DNA of 64,000 bases from Stomoxys calcitrans (lineage: Eukaryota; Arthropoda; Insecta; Diptera; Muscidae): contig NC_081555.1 in assembly GCF_963082655.1 (NCBI RefSeq), forward strand, positions 13,926,762 through 13,990,761. Direction: 5' to 3'. This document shows, in pieces, positions 16,068-29,759 of this stretch. A model generated the notes under the pieces. The model worked only from the letters and a program-made list of their open reading frames with translations, made no database searches and was not told the DNA's origin. The stretch's first letter is position 1; every line of letters starts with the position of its first letter. Position numbers and translations under genes: made by a program.

Positions 16068-17995
16068 ATGTCCTTATCTATAGCCAATACTCGTGACGCC
16101 CAGTGCTCCGGCTTTAGCAATGCAGGTGTCATGAATACTTTAGTAACTCTGCTTGTTCAGTCCCTATACACCGCCCAATGTGACTTGGGACATGAGGAGG
16201 AATATTCAGTGGATTATGGTGATGAGGCCATGGCCCGTTCAGCTTCTTTAAATTTTGATTTTGTGGTAATTGGAGCAGGTTCGGCAGGATCCGTGGTGGC
16301 CAGTCGTCTTAGTGAAAATCCCCAATGGAGAGTTTTGCTGCTGGAGGCTGGAGACAATCCCATGCATGAATCAGAGGTAGTACTTTTATCTTGGGGAAAA
16401 TAGCTTTTTTGTCCTCACCCGCTTTTGTGCTTCCCTAGGTGCCCAGGTTATTTCTTAGCCAGCAGCAAAATAAAATTTACTCCTATCTCACCGAACCCAC
16501 GGATAGAGCTTGCAATGCCTACAACTCTAATAGATGTCATTGGGTACAGGGCAAAGGCATGGGTGGAACTGGAGCCATTAACGGTCTTTTATATATGAAA
16601 GGCTTGCGCCAGGATTATGACAATTGGCTGCGAATGGGCAACACTGGCTGGGGTTATGATGATGTGAGGCCCTATTTGGAGAAAGCTACACGGCCCCAGG
16701 GCAACAGCAGCCATCCTCTGGGCTATGTGGTGGTGCAGGACTTTGAACACAGTGATGAGGATATTGTGCAGGCCATTCTTCAGGCAGCCAAGGAGTTGCA
16801 TCAACCAACAGTGGATGTTCTAAATGAAAATACCCCCCTGGGTTATGGTGTGGTCCAAGGCACCGTCAGCAAAGGTCGCCGCACCGGCTCAGCCAAAGGA
16901 TATTTGGGACGGCTGTCGCAAAGGGACAACTTGAAAATCATCAAAAATGCTCAAGTCACAAAACTAAAGTTCGATGTAACTGGCAAGCGCATAAAGTCCA
17001 TAGATTTAATTTTAAATCAAAAACAGCAGTTAAGCGTTGCGGTGGGTCGGGAAGCAATTCTATCTGCCGGCAGCTTGAACACACCCAAGCTGTTGATGCT
17101 TTCAGGCATAGGCCCCAAGAAGGTTTTGAAGCCTTTGCTAATTCCCTTAATGCGAAATTTACCAGTGGGCAAAAATTTCCACGACCATTTTGTGGCCTTG
17201 GCATTTGTTGCATTCAATGAAGAGGCTGATGCCAAACTGCTTCCCAATATGGTCTATGACTATTTGATAAATGGAAAAGGCCTTTTGGCAAGTGTGGGTG
17301 CTGCCCGTCTGGTGGGCCTCATCAATGTAAATGAAAATGGCAACGACACTCTGCCAAATCTGGAAATTCACCATTTTTGCTTTAGGAGAGGCGAAATCTT
17401 GGGTCTGAATGCTGTTCTCACCCAATTGTCTATGAAGCCGCAGTTCAAAGATTACTTGGTGAACAGTTTGAATGACCACGGCATAATTATTGTTGGCATG
17501 TCTCTGTTACAACCCAAATCGCGAGGAGTCATCTCTTTAAAATCCAAGTCATACCAAGATCCACCTGTATTTAAGGCAAATTATTTGCATGTAAAAGAAG
17601 ATAGTGAGACTTTGGTCAGAGGCCTACAATATGTGGATCGTTTCGTGGCCACCCAAGCATTACAAAACAAATGGCAAATGCAAATAATCCATGTGCCTGT
17701 GCCAGAGTGCGACCAATACGAATTCAAGTCGCAGTCATATTGGCAATGTCATGTGAAGTACTTCACCAATTCATGCTATCATGCTGTGGGCACTGTTAAA
17801 ATGGGTTCTGCAAATGATGAATCGGCTGTGGTGAATTCTCGCCTGCTAGTAAAAGGTGTTGACAATTTGCGTGTTATAGATGCCTCCGTAATGCCTCAAA
17901 TCACCAGCACCAATACCAATGGACCAACTATTATGATAGCCGAAAAGGGAGCGGATATAATTAAAGAAGATTGGTCACTGAAAGAGAAAATGTGA
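16068..17995 (+). CDS. GMC oxidoreductase 2 (glucose dehydrogenase-like, FAD)
   Basis: Exon 1 16068-16376, exon 2 16439-17995, 621 residues; the 62-bp intron (GAG|GTAGTA...CCCTAG|GTG) is phase 0. The start is the first ATG (CGAAAAAATG); the frame is open further upstream but has no earlier ATG. The FAD motif GAGSAG is at residues 69-74. Signature 1 is altered to GMGGTG (GGTG at 145-148) and signature 2 begins GSLNTPK at 314. The C-terminal domain starts near 461 (QPKSRG). The probable catalytic residues H551 (CYHAVGT, where the paralogues mostly have HPVGT) and N597 (NTNGPT) are present. Downstream, AATAAA at 18022-18027 is a good polyadenylation signal. It is convergent with gene 3 across a minisatellite. 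It is the most divergent member of the cluster; the substrate is unknown. Confidence 0.95.
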
Positions 17996-18021
17996 AATTA
18001 TGTCACCAAAAGAAGTTATGA

Positions 18022-18027
18022 AATAAA
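18022..18027 (+). terminator. Polyadenylation signal of gene 2
   Basis: AATAAA lies 27 bp past the stop codon of gene 2, in ATGAAATAAATTTGT. The position is right for a short 3' UTR. Confidence 0.6.
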
Positions 18028-18137
18028 TTTGTAAGAAATGTATGGGGCTTTTCTATCTACCTAAGCGTTTTTTTTTTTTAAATCACGATTATAAAAAGTT
18101 TTTCTTGACAACAGCACACTTTTCTAACTACTAAGGA

Positions 18138-18404
18138 ATAGGGGTAAACTTCTCACATATCAATGAGTGCAGTCCGATTCAAGTTCAGGCTCAATGGTAA
18201 GGGGCCTCCTATTTGTAGTCCGAACGGTGTGCCTCAGTGTGACACCTCTTTGGAAAGAAGTTTTACATGACATAGTACCTCACAAATGTTGCCAGCATTT
18301 GGAAGGGAAAACCACCGCTCAAAATTTTTGGTCTCGCTAAGATTCGAACCCAGGCGTTCAGCATCATAGGCGGATATGCTAACCTCTGCGCTACGGTGGC
18401 CTCC
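18138..18404 (-). mobile_element. tRNA-derived SINE, copy 1
   Basis: Read on the minus strand, the head is GGCCACCGTAGCGCAGAGGT followed by TAGCATATCCGCCTATGATG and CTGGGTTCGAATC. These match pol III A-box and B-box positions of a tRNA. The body contains TTTGTGAGGTACTATGTCAT, GGCACACCGTTCGGAC and TGAGCCTGAACTTG. The same body is at 45509 (+) and 61340 (-), with partial copies near 51870, 52140 and 52805. It is not a functional tRNA: the acceptor stem is not maintained and it has a 200-bp body. Confidence 0.8.
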
Positions 18405-18655
18405 AAAGGGGCCTAAAATAACTCACTGTCCAAAATTGTCCAAAATCGGATAATAAATGTGGCTTTTATGGGCCTAAGACCTCAAATCGGCGGATCGGTC
18501 TGTATGGGGACTATATCAAGCTATAGTCCAATATAGCTCATTTTCGAGCTTAACCTGCCTAAAAAGAATCTGTACAAAGCTTCAGCTCATTATTTCTATT
18601 TTTAAAAACTGTAACGTGATTTCAAGAGACAGACGAGCAGGCAGACGGATGGCGA
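18405..18655 (+). repeat. Fragment of the long HINE-like element (3' part)
   Basis: Matches the end of the element at 31372-33358: CTCACTGTCCAAAATT, AATCGGATAATAAATGTGGC, ATCGGCGGATCGGTCT, then a GACAGACGAGCAGGCAGACG run. The SINE at 18138-18404 abuts it. Confidence 0.7.
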
Positions 18656-21135
18656 GCGAGCAGACGGATGGAAATTTCGTAACAAATTTCTTAAAGAAAC
18701 AATTTCGCAACAAACTTTTAAAAGAAAAAATTTCGCAACAATTTTTTATAGAAAAAATTTTGCAACAATTTTTTATAGAAAAAATTTCGCAACAATTTTT
18801 TATAGAAAAAATTTCGCAACAATTTTTTATAGAAAAAATTTCGCAACAATTTTTTATAGAAAAAATTTCGCAACAATTTTTTATAGAAAAAATTTCGCAA
18901 CAATTTTTTATAGAAAAAATTTCACAACAATTTTTTATAGAAAAAATTTCGCAACAATTTTTTATAGAAAAATTTCGCATAAATTTTTTATATAAAAAAT
19001 TTCGCAACAAATTTTTTATATTTTTTATAGAAAAAATTTTGCAACAATTTTTTATATTTTTTATAGAAAAAATTTTGCAACAATTTTTTATATTTTTTAT
19101 AGAAAAAATTTTGCAACAATTTTTTATAGAAAAAATGTCGCAAAAAACCTTTTATAGAAAAAATTTCGCAACAAATTTTTTATAGAAAAAAATTGCAATA
19201 AGTTTTTTATAGAAAAAAATTTGCAAAAAGTTTTTTATAGAAAAAAATTTTTAACAACTTTTACAGAAAAAATTTCGCAAAAAATTTTGTATTGAAAAAA
19301 TTTCTCCACAAATTTTTTATAGAAAAAATTTCTCTACAAAATTGCTAACATTTTTTATAAAAAAAAATTTTCCAACAAATTTTTTAAGGAAAAATTTTTA
19401 TAAAATTATTGTTGGCAATAACCTTTTTCAAAAAAAAAAATTATACAAAAATTTAGAAAAAATTTCGTAACTTTTCCATTAAAAAAAAGTCGGAAAAGAT
19501 TTTTCATGGAAAAAAATTTTGCCACAAATTTTTGTGCGAAAAAATTTCGTCACAAATTTTTGTGCGAAAAAATTTCGTCACAAATTTTTGTGCGAAAAAA
19601 TTTCGTCACAAATTTTTCATAGAAAAAATTGAACACAAATTTTTTATAAAAAAAAATTTTGACACAAATTTTTTATAAAAAAAATATCGCAAATGATTTT
19701 TATAGAAAAAATTTTGCCACAAATTTTTGTGCGAAAAAATTTCGTCACAAATTTTTTATAAAAAAATTTCGACACAAATTTTTTATAAAAAAATTTCGAC
19801 ACAAATTTTTTATAAAAAAAAATTCGCCACAATTTTTTTGTAGCAAAAATCGCCACAAATTATTAAAACAATTTTGCCATAATTTGCTTACAGAAAAAAA
19901 TTTCGTTACAAATTTTTTCTTAAAAATAATTTCGCCCCAAATTTTCTATGGAAAAAATTTCTTCACAAATTTTCTATAGAAAAAATTTCTTCACAAAAAA
20001 ATTTTAATAGAAAAAATTTCGCCACAAATTTTTTAAATATAAAACTTTCGCCACAAACTGTTAATAGAAAAAATTTTGCCAAAATTTTTTATAGATTGTT
20101 TCTATAAAAAATTTTGGCAAAATTTTTTGTAGAGAAAATTTCGCCACAAACTTGTTATGGAAAATTGCGCCACAAGTTTTTTATAGAAAAAGTTTCGCCA
20201 CAGTTTTTTTATAGAAAAACCTTCACCACAATTTTTTAATAGAAAAAATTTCGCCACAAAATTTTTATAGAGAAAACTTTGCCACAAATTTTTAGACGCA
20301 AATTTTTTAAGAAACATTCCGCCACAATTTAAAAAAGAAAATTTCGCCACAAATTTTCTGTAGAAAAAACTTCGCTACAAATTGTTAAAAAAAAAATTGG
20401 AAAAACTTTTTTAATAGAAAATAATTTCGGCATAAATTTTTTATGGACAAATTTTCCCACAAACTTTTTATGGAAAATTTCGCCACAAATGCTTTATAGA
20501 GAAAATGTTGCCACAAATTATTTGTAGAAATTTTCCCTATGAACTGCTTATATAAAACTTCGCCAAAAATTTTTTTGAAAGAAAAAATTTTGCTACAAAT
20601 TTTTTTAGAGCAAATTTGGCCAAAACCTTTTTATAGAAAATTTAACCACAAACTGTTTAGAAAAAATTTCGCCACAAATTTTTTGTAGAAAAAATTTCGC
20701 CTCAAATTTTTTTTAGAAAAAATTTCGCCTCAAATTTTTTTAAGAAAAAATTTCGTCACGAATTTTTTTTAAAAAAAATTTCGCCACAAATGTTTTATAG
20801 AAAAAATTTCGAAAAAAATGTTATAAAAAAAAATCGCCACAAGTTTTTTAAGAAAGAATTTCGCCACAAATTTTAATAAAAAAAAAATTTAGCAACAAAT
20901 TTTATATGAAAAAAAATTTGACAAAATTCTTTAAAATAAAATTTCGCCACAAATTTTTAATAAAAAATTTCGTCATAAATTTGTTATAACATAGCCACAC
21001 ATTTTTTGTAGATAAAATTTAACCACATTTTTTTTAGAAAAAATGTTGCCACAATTTTTTGTTATAGATAAAATTTTGTTATAATTTTTTTTAAAAGTCT
21101 CGTCACAAATTTTTTATAGAAAGATTTTTTTTAAA
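18656..21135. repeat. 27-bp minisatellite array, ~2.5 kb
   Basis: Core unit ATTTCGCAACAATTTTTTAT plus AGAAAAA, 27 bp. It is perfect or nearly so from about 18730 to 18970, then increasingly degenerate (TTCGCCACAAATTTTTTATA variants) to about 21135. Because 27 is divisible by 3, the array stays open in frames on both strands (IEKISQQFF repeats on +, KNCCEIFSI on -). These frames have no start context or homology and are rejected as genes. It separates the convergent 3' ends of genes 2 and 3. Confidence 0.95.
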
Positions 21136-21327
21136 ATTTTATATATATTTTTTTTTAATTTTTTAAAATAAATTTTTATTGTCCCTTATGTTTTTAAGAG
21201 TTCTTTTCCAAAATCTTATTTTTCTAAAATTTCCTGTGTTTCCAAAATTTCATATTTCATTTTAAATGTTTTTTTTTATTTATTTTTTTTTTCAATAAAT
21301 TAATTTTTGTAAATTTTTTCAAAAATT
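21136..21327. other. AT-rich spacer after gene 3
   Basis: Low-complexity A/T sequence. AATAAA on the minus strand at 21327-21332 overlaps the stop codon of gene 3 and could serve as a polyadenylation signal, but in DNA this AT-rich that is weak evidence. Confidence 0.4.
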
Positions 21328-23247
21328 TTATTTTTCCCCTTTATTGGCTTCTAACCAATCCTCTTTAATTATATCAGCAGCCTTTTCGGCTATCATAATC
21401 GTTGGACCATTGGTATTTACCCCCGGTATCGTAGGCATTATGGAAGCATCCACAACTCGTAAATTACTAATTCCCTTGACCCTTAAGCTAGGATCAACCA
21501 CTGAAGTGTTGTCGGTTTGGGGACCCATTTTAGCTGTACCCACCGGGTGATAACAAGTGGTGGTCATATACCTGATATAGCAATGCCAATATTCCATACT
21601 TTTAAATTCCAATTGTTGGCAATCCTCTAAAGGCAATTCAATTATTTCCGCCTGTTTTTCTTGTAAGGCTGGGGTTTCCACATATGTTTGCAGATATTTC
21701 AAAGCCTTTGCCATGTTATGCTCGTCCTCGAGTTCACCAAAATAGTTGGCATCTATGAGAGGAGGATCCTTGGGAGATTTTGATTTAAGACTTATAGTTC
21801 CCCGAGACTTGGGGTGGACTAGCAGTAGCAGAAATACAAGTAAATCGTGATTCTCTAGGGTTTGTAGCAAATGATGGGTTATTTCTTTTTTCATTGAAAT
21901 GCCTTTGGCAAAGTTTTGCAAAACCATCTTTTCGCCTTTTTTAAAACTCCTATGAATTATTTCCAAATCATGATTTTGGTGGGAATCATTCAAATTTATT
22001 AGGCCCACCAGATCGGTAAGACCTATAGTGGCCAGGGAGCCATTTTTGTATACCAAATAATTGTAGATGTTATCCAAACTTTGTTCCGTAACTAAATTGG
22101 GGTCTTCGAATTTAACAAACACCAAACTCGTGACATGATCTTGGAGATTGTGGCCCACAGGCAAGTTTTTTACCAAAGGTATGTGCAAACGCTGTAGCAT
22201 TTCTGTTGGGCCTATGCCAGAAAGCATAAGCAATTTGGGTGTATCTATGGAACCAGCCGACGAAATCACCTCTCGTTTGATTTTAACTTTGAGAGTTCGT
22301 CTTTCTCTAAGGCGAAATGTTACCGTTTTCACTTTCTGATTTTGGGAATCGAAATCCAATTTCATAACTTGGGCTTGTTTGATAACATGCAGATTGGAAC
22401 GTTGGGAGGCTGGTGTTAAATAACCTTTGGCCGTGGTGGTACGCAGGCCATTCTTAACGGTGCCCTTTATACGAGCATATCCCTTATAATTATCTTTAGA
22501 AAATTCTCCTGGCAGAGCTTGACCCATTTCTTGGGCTGCCTTAAAGAGTGTGGTATAAACCTCCTTTAGCACATTCTGAAAATAATTCACTTCTATATAT
22601 CCCTGTGATGAGGAATTGTTGTTGGGGGGTGTTACAGATTTTTCAAAATAAGGCCAAACATCATCATAGCCCCATCCTGCATTGCCCATATTCAACCACT
22701 CATCATAAACTTCACGACTGCCTCTAAGATACATTAAAAGGTTGACAGCTCCAGATCCCCCCACAACTCTGCCACGCGGCCAATAGCATTGGCTGTTGTC
22801 AAAGCCAAGGCAGGAACGATTATTGGCCAATGTGGTGTAGTTATAGACAAACGGGCTGTGCAAGGTGCTAAAAGCCAAGGCAGGCACCTTAAAATGAGGA
22901 CAAAGTTTCAATAGGCCGCTTAATGTTTCAAATGCTAAACTTACCTCTGATTCCTGTGGTGGATTGCCACCAGCCTCCAAGACCAACACCTTCCACTGGG
23001 GATTTTCACTAAGGCGACTGGCGATTACGGATCCTGCTGTACCTGCACCTACGACCACAAAATCGTAAGCTTCCAAACCATGCATTAAGGCAGTATCACC
23101 ATAATCCCTAGGATATAATTCTGACCTTGCCAATTGACATTGGGCCCCCATAAGATATTCCGTGAGCAAGGTGACCATGGTGTTTAAAGCTCCCACACTG
23201 GGGGCAGGGCATTGATGACAGTGGTTGGCATTCCCAATCACAAACAT
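21328..23247 (-). CDS. GMC oxidoreductase 3 (glucose dehydrogenase-like, FAD)
   Basis: Exon 1 23247-22945, exon 2 22887-21328, 620 residues. The ATG at 23247 ([10 protein letters not shown]) is the first in frame; the frame runs open to a TTG at 23274, which is not used. The intron (GAG|GTAAGT...TTTTAAG|GTG, 22888-22944) is 57 bp with no in-frame stop, so both spliced and unspliced messages are readable; paralogue alignment shows splicing is the ancestral form. FAD motif GAGTAG 67-72, GGSG 144-147, GSIDTPK from 313, HPKSRG near 459, and the probable catalytic residues H548 (CYHPVGT) and N594 (NTNGPT). It is closest to gene 4: both have LTEYL in exon 1 and TTTAK in the N-terminal domain. It ends in NKGEK, with no ER-retention-like tail. 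Confidence 0.95.
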   Translation of the reverse strand: MFVIGNANHCHQCPAPSVGALNTMVTLLTEYLMGAQCQLARSELYPRDYGDTALMHGLEAYDFVVVGAGTAGSVIASRLSENPQWKVLVLEAGGNPPQESEVSLAFETLSGLLKLCPHFKVPALAFSTLHSPFVYNYTTLANNRSCLGFDNSQCYWPRGRVVGGSGAVNLLMYLRGSREVYDEWLNMGNAGWGYDDVWPYFEKSVTPPNNNSSSQGYIEVNYFQNVLKEVYTTLFKAAQEMGQALPGEFSKDNYKGYARIKGTVKNGLRTTTAKGYLTPASQRSNLHVIKQAQVMKLDFDSQNQKVKTVTFRLRERRTLKVKIKREVISSAGSIDTPKLLMLSGIGPTEMLQRLHIPLVKNLPVGHNLQDHVTSLVFVKFEDPNLVTEQSLDNIYNYLVYKNGSLATIGLTDLVGLINLNDSHQNHDLEIIHRSFKKGEKMVLQNFAKGISMKKEITHHLLQTLENHDLLVFLLLLVHPKSRGTISLKSKSPKDPPLIDANYFGELEDEHNMAKALKYLQTYVETPALQEKQAEIIELPLEDCQQLEFKSMEYWHCYIRYMTTTCYHPVGTAKMGPQTDNTSVVDPSLRVKGISNLRVVDASIMPTIPGVNTNGPTIMIAEKAADIIKEDWLEANKGEK

Positions 23248-23350
23248 TCCGTATGGTGTACAAAAAGCCCCCAAATGTTAAAGTCACGCTTATATGCACT
23301 TGTATGGCACTTAAACTTGAAGTTTAAATGAAATGAGCGAAATGCAGGTT

Positions 23351-23359
23351 ATTTATATA
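23351..23359 (-). promoter_or_regulatory. Candidate TATA box of gene 3
   Basis: Minus strand TATATAAAT in the context CTCGTATATAAATAACC, 104-112 bp before the ATG at 23247. It is a close match to the insect TATA consensus. A second, weaker TATAAG lies nearer at about 23289-23294. Confidence 0.5.
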
Positions 23360-23739
23360 CGAGTAGAAATTCAATGGCATAACATCGAATTGGTTAAGGT
23401 TAATCATTTCGTTCGGCCCATTAACTGATAAGAAACCTTAAAATAGACTACAATTTTCGCTGCTAGGCCAAATCATATGAAAATTAGGGCTGAAAATCTA
23501 TTTTCTACAGGAAATGTGGTTCAATTCGGCAAAAAATAGAAATGGAATTTTAACAAAAATTTCCCAAAAAAATAAAATTTTGTCAATATTTTATTTCTAT
23601 AGGAAATTTTTGTCAAAATTACATTTCTTTGGTCAAAATGTAATTTTTTTGGGAAATTTTATTAAAATTTAATTTCTTAGAGAAATTTTACCAAAATATC
23701 ATTCTTTGGGAATTTTTTAAATTGAAAATGAATGAAAAT

Positions 23740-26700
23740 TTAAATATTGCGCTAATGTATAACAGTACACATAATACATTTCGGACATTGCCTAAACTGT
23801 TATACTTAAAAAGATGTGCAAAAAATTTAGCTCATGACTCTATTTTCACTATTTTGCCAATAAAAATTTGTGACAAAATGAAATTATATACACATATACC
23901 AATGCATCGAAGTATAACACTTTTCGAATAATTTTCTGAACTGCTGTAGGTATAACGGTATACCATTATAATACATAAATTCAGTAACTGTTATACTAAA
24001 ATCTAACTTTTGGCTCTACATACACACTCTTGAGTGTTGAAAGCTAATTAAAATTTTTATACAATTACTCAATGTTCCAAAGTATAACAGTATAACACTT
24101 TATGCCTAATTATCTCAACTGTTATACAAGCGTTATACATTAGCACCTGACTCTATCCTAATTGCAAATACTTTGTTCTTTATTCCACAAAACGTAAAAT
24201 ATTGAACAACATATAACAATATAACACTTTTACAATCATTTTGTTAACTGTTATACAATGATTATATGTGATACTCTCTCTTTTTGGGGTTAAGTGCTAA
24301 ATAAAGTTTTCGGAAAATAAAATTATATACAAATGTTTACAGTAAAATAGTCAATAGTGTACACCCTTAACTGTTATACAACTTTTGTATAGTGACTCAT
24401 GATTATATCTTCACTCCAAATTGTTTGAGTCTTCTAGCAAACTTAAAATATTGAAGATCGTATAACAGTATATTACTTTTTGAATAATTTCGTTAACTGT
24501 TATACAATAATTGTAGAGTCTGGGACTCTGTACTCTTTTTCGGGTTAATGGCGTACTATAATTTTCGAAAATATAAAATTATATAGTAATGTATAACAGT
24601 ATAACACATTTCAGATAACTGACATAACTGTTATACATCTGTTGTACTGTGGCTCATGACTCTATTATCAGTCCAACTTCTTTGAAGCTTCTACTAAACA
24701 TGAGACATTGAGTAAAACAGAACATGGCAACACTTTCTTTATAGTTTTGTGAACTGTTATACAATGATGGTATATTGTGACTATATTTACTACTAATATA
24801 TAAAAGTTCAATAGTTAATAGTTAATTATCTTAACTTTTTTACAGTCCCCATGGCTACATCTTTACTCTTAATCCTTTGAAATTTCTACCAATCTTGAAA
24901 TATTGAAAAACGTATAGCAATATAACACTTTCCCTATAACTTAGTTAGCTGTTATACTCTGATTGTTGGTTGGACTCACTCTTTTTTGGATTAATAGCTA
25001 AATTAAATTGTCGAAAAATAAAATTATATACAAATGTATAACAGTTAATAGTGTATATCCTTAACTGTTATACAAATTTTGTGTAGTGACTCTATCTTCA
25101 AATATTTTCAGTCTTTTAGCAAACTCCAAATATTGAGTAACGTATTACAATATGACACTTTTCGAATAATTTCGTTAACTGTTATACACTGATTGTTGGT
25201 TGTAACTCTGTACTCACGCTTTTTGGATTAGTGGCAAATTAAAATTTTTAACTAAAAAAGATTATATACTAATATATCACACTATAACACATTTCAGATT
25301 ATTACCTTTACTGTTATACTACTATTGTATAGCGACTCATTACTCAATATTCAGTCCAAATCCTTTGGAATCTTTTTTTTTCGAATATATCTGTTAACTG
25401 TTATACAAAGATTGTTTGATTGCAACTCTATACCCACTCTTTTTCTGGTTAAAAATTAAATAAAATTTTTGAAAAAATAACCATACATACTAAAGTATAA
25501 ATGTATAACGCTTCAAAAATAATTATTTTAACTGTTATACAACTCTTGTACAGAAGCTCATGACTCTATATTCAATCCACAATCTTTGAATCATCTCTAA
25601 ACTTAAGATATTGAGAAATGTATTAGAATATAACACTTTTTGGATGACATTGTTAACTGTTATACAATGATTGTAAAGTGTGACTCTGTACTCAATCTTT
25701 TTCGGGTTAATGATGTTTCATAGTTTTCGAAAACCTTAAATTAAATATTAATATATCACAGTATAACATATTTGGATAACTGTTATACAGTGCCTAATGA
25801 CTCTGTTATCAGTCTAATTTATTTAAATTGTCTTCCGATCATGAGATATTAAGTAATGTACAACATTGTAAAACTTTTTGTATAATTTTGTTAACTGTTA
25901 TACAATGATTGAAGGGTTTGACTCTATACTCACTCTTTTCCGGGTTAATGGCTAATTATGATTTTCGAAAAATACCAAATTGTGTACTACTAACAGTACA
26001 ACACATTTCAGATAACTACCATAACTGTTATACATCAGTTTTACAGTGGCCCATGACTCCATAATCGGTCCAATTTCCTTGAATCTTCTACTAAACATGA
26101 GGTATTGAGTAAAGTACAACATTGTGAAAAGTTTTGGATTATTTTGTTAACTGTTATGCAACGGTTGTATATTGTGACTATATTTACTATTTTCCAAGTT
26201 TAAAGTTAAATAATTTTCGAAAAAAATAATTTTATATACTAATATATAGAATTACAACTGTCAATTGTTAATTATCTTAACTGTTATACAGTGACCCATG
26301 ACGTTATCTTCACTGCAAATTCTTTGAAATTTTCACCAATCTTAAAATATTGAATAACCAAGAACAATATGATACTTTTCGAATAATTTCTTTAACTGTT
26401 ATACCAATTAAAGGTTTGGATATGACACTTTTCGAATAACCTAGAACAATATGATACTTTTCGAATAGTTTCTTTAACTGTTATACCAATTAAAGTTTTG
26501 GAAAATATAAAACTATATACTAGTTTATAACGCTATAATACATTTCGGATTATAACCTTAACTGTTATACTAATATTGTGAAGCGGCTCATTACTCCATC
26601 ATCAGCTTATATCATTTGAAATCTCTTTTTTGAATAATTTCGTTAACTGTTATACAATAATTGTTTGTTTGTGACTCTGTACTCACACTTTTTCGGGCTA

Positions 26701-27150
26701 AAGGTTAAATAAAATTTTCAAAAATAAAAACATGTACTAATGTATAACAGTATTATGAGTATGGGATGATTATCATAACTGTTATACAACTTTGGTACGA
26801 AGGCTCATTACTCTTTATTCAATCCAAATACATTGAATTGTCACTAAACGTAATATATTGAGAAATGCATAACAATATAACACTTTTTGGATGACTTTGT
26901 TAACTGTTATACAACGATTGTGGGGTGTGACTCTATACTCACTCTTATTCGTGTTAATGGTTACTTACACAACTGTTATACTTCTGTTGTACAGTGGATC
27001 CTGACTCTATTATCTATCAAATTTCTTTGAATCTTCTACTTAACATGAGATATAGAGTAAAGTAGAACATTGTAAAACTTTTTGGATAATATTGTTAACT
27101 GTTATACAATTATGGCAAATTGTGACTCTATATTTACTACTATAACAGCT
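23740..27150. repeat. Satellite with paired inverted GTATAACAGT / ACTGTTATAC boxes, array 1
   Basis: A degenerate tandem array of roughly 200-260-bp units. Each unit has TATAACAGTATAACACTTTT-type sequence, then 15-30 bp later GTTAACTGTTATACAATGAT, then GTGACTCTATACTCACTCTT and TTCGGGTTAATGGC. GTTAACTGTTATAC or close variants recur at about 24243, 24493, 24945, 25174, 25385, 25651, 25885, 26146, 26641, 26898 and 27094. The two boxes are reverse complements of one another, so each unit can form a short stem-loop. There is no long ORF. It fills the space between genes 3 and 4. Confidence 0.85.
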
Positions 27151-27259
27151 ACAGGTGCAATAACTCTAAAATAGTGGCTCAGTCTTCTTCTAAACAAAGT
27201 TGACTCAAATCCCATCCTTTTGGCTTCCGAAGCTTTCAAGAATTCCGAAGCCCAATTTC

Positions 27260-27366
27260 TTCAAGTATATCTTGAGGAGGAGAAAATGTCGCCAAGTTTG
27301 GATTACCCAATTTATTCAAATATATCTTGAGGGGGAGAAAATACCGCCCAGTTTAGATTACCCATT
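27260..27366. repeat. Two-copy 55-bp direct repeat downstream of gene 4
   Basis: TTCAAGTATATCTTGAGGAG...GATTACCCA is followed by TTCAAATATATCTTGAGGGG...GATTACCCA, offset 55 bp. It lies 150-260 bp beyond the stop codon of gene 4. A minus-strand AATAAA (27311-27316) falls at the junction and is a possible polyadenylation signal for gene 4. Confidence 0.6.
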
Positions 27367-27516
27367 TTGGAGAATTCCAAAACGCCGGTACACTCACCAT
27401 CTTTTATCCTCGTATCTAATCCAAATACATAACAAGAAACTTCATATAATATGCCTATCTTGTATTTATGACCTCAAATATTTACAACAACAACCCTTTG
27501 TTTCTATTTTTCAAAG

Positions 27517-29447
<1,931 letters not shown>

Positions 29448-29478
29448 TTACTTTAACGTATTCGTAATTGGACTGTCG

Positions 29479-29486
29479 TTTAAATA
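29479..29486 (-). promoter_or_regulatory. Candidate TATA box of gene 4
   Basis: Minus strand TATTTAAA in AAGTATTTAAACGAC, 44-51 bp before the ATG at 29435. This implies a 5' UTR of only about 15-25 nt, short but workable. Confidence 0.4.
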
Positions 29487-29759
29487 CTTTGCAAAGTTTT
29501 AAATTTGCTTAATGTAAATTCAACCACCTGCATTTTTTGTTACCCCAAACCTTTAACGAGCAATAATTTTGCTAATGTATTACCATTTAACATTATCAGT
29601 CATGGCATTAGGTGATAATGGCAACTCCATAAGCTTCTATAACAAATGGACTAAAGAGGCCTTTAAGTGCTCTAAGGTAAAAAATAAATCAATTGTGTTT
29701 CAAAAAAATAAAATTTAAAATTTAAAAGAAACACAAAAAATAAAAATTAAGTAAACTGA

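Noticed and set aside
18356..18404. tRNA gene on the minus strand
   Set aside because: A- and B-box-like sequence is present but the acceptor stem is not complementary and the sequence continues into a SINE body shared with two other copies.
18720..19130. CRISPR-like regular repeats
   Set aside because: Eukaryotic minisatellite: units are contiguous with no unique spacers.
18582..19185. ORFs of 142 and 189 codons with nine-residue repeats
   Set aside because: Produced by the 27-bp minisatellite on both strands; no start context or family resemblance.
22888..22944. Reading gene 3 as a single-exon gene through this segment
   Set aside because: The segment has a consensus GTAAGT donor and AAG acceptor exactly at the intron position shared by all six paralogues; the 19 extra residues have no counterpart.
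23248..23274. N-terminal extension of gene 3 starting at 23274
   Set aside because: The codon there is TTG; the first in-frame ATG is at 23247 and gives an N-terminus like the paralogues.
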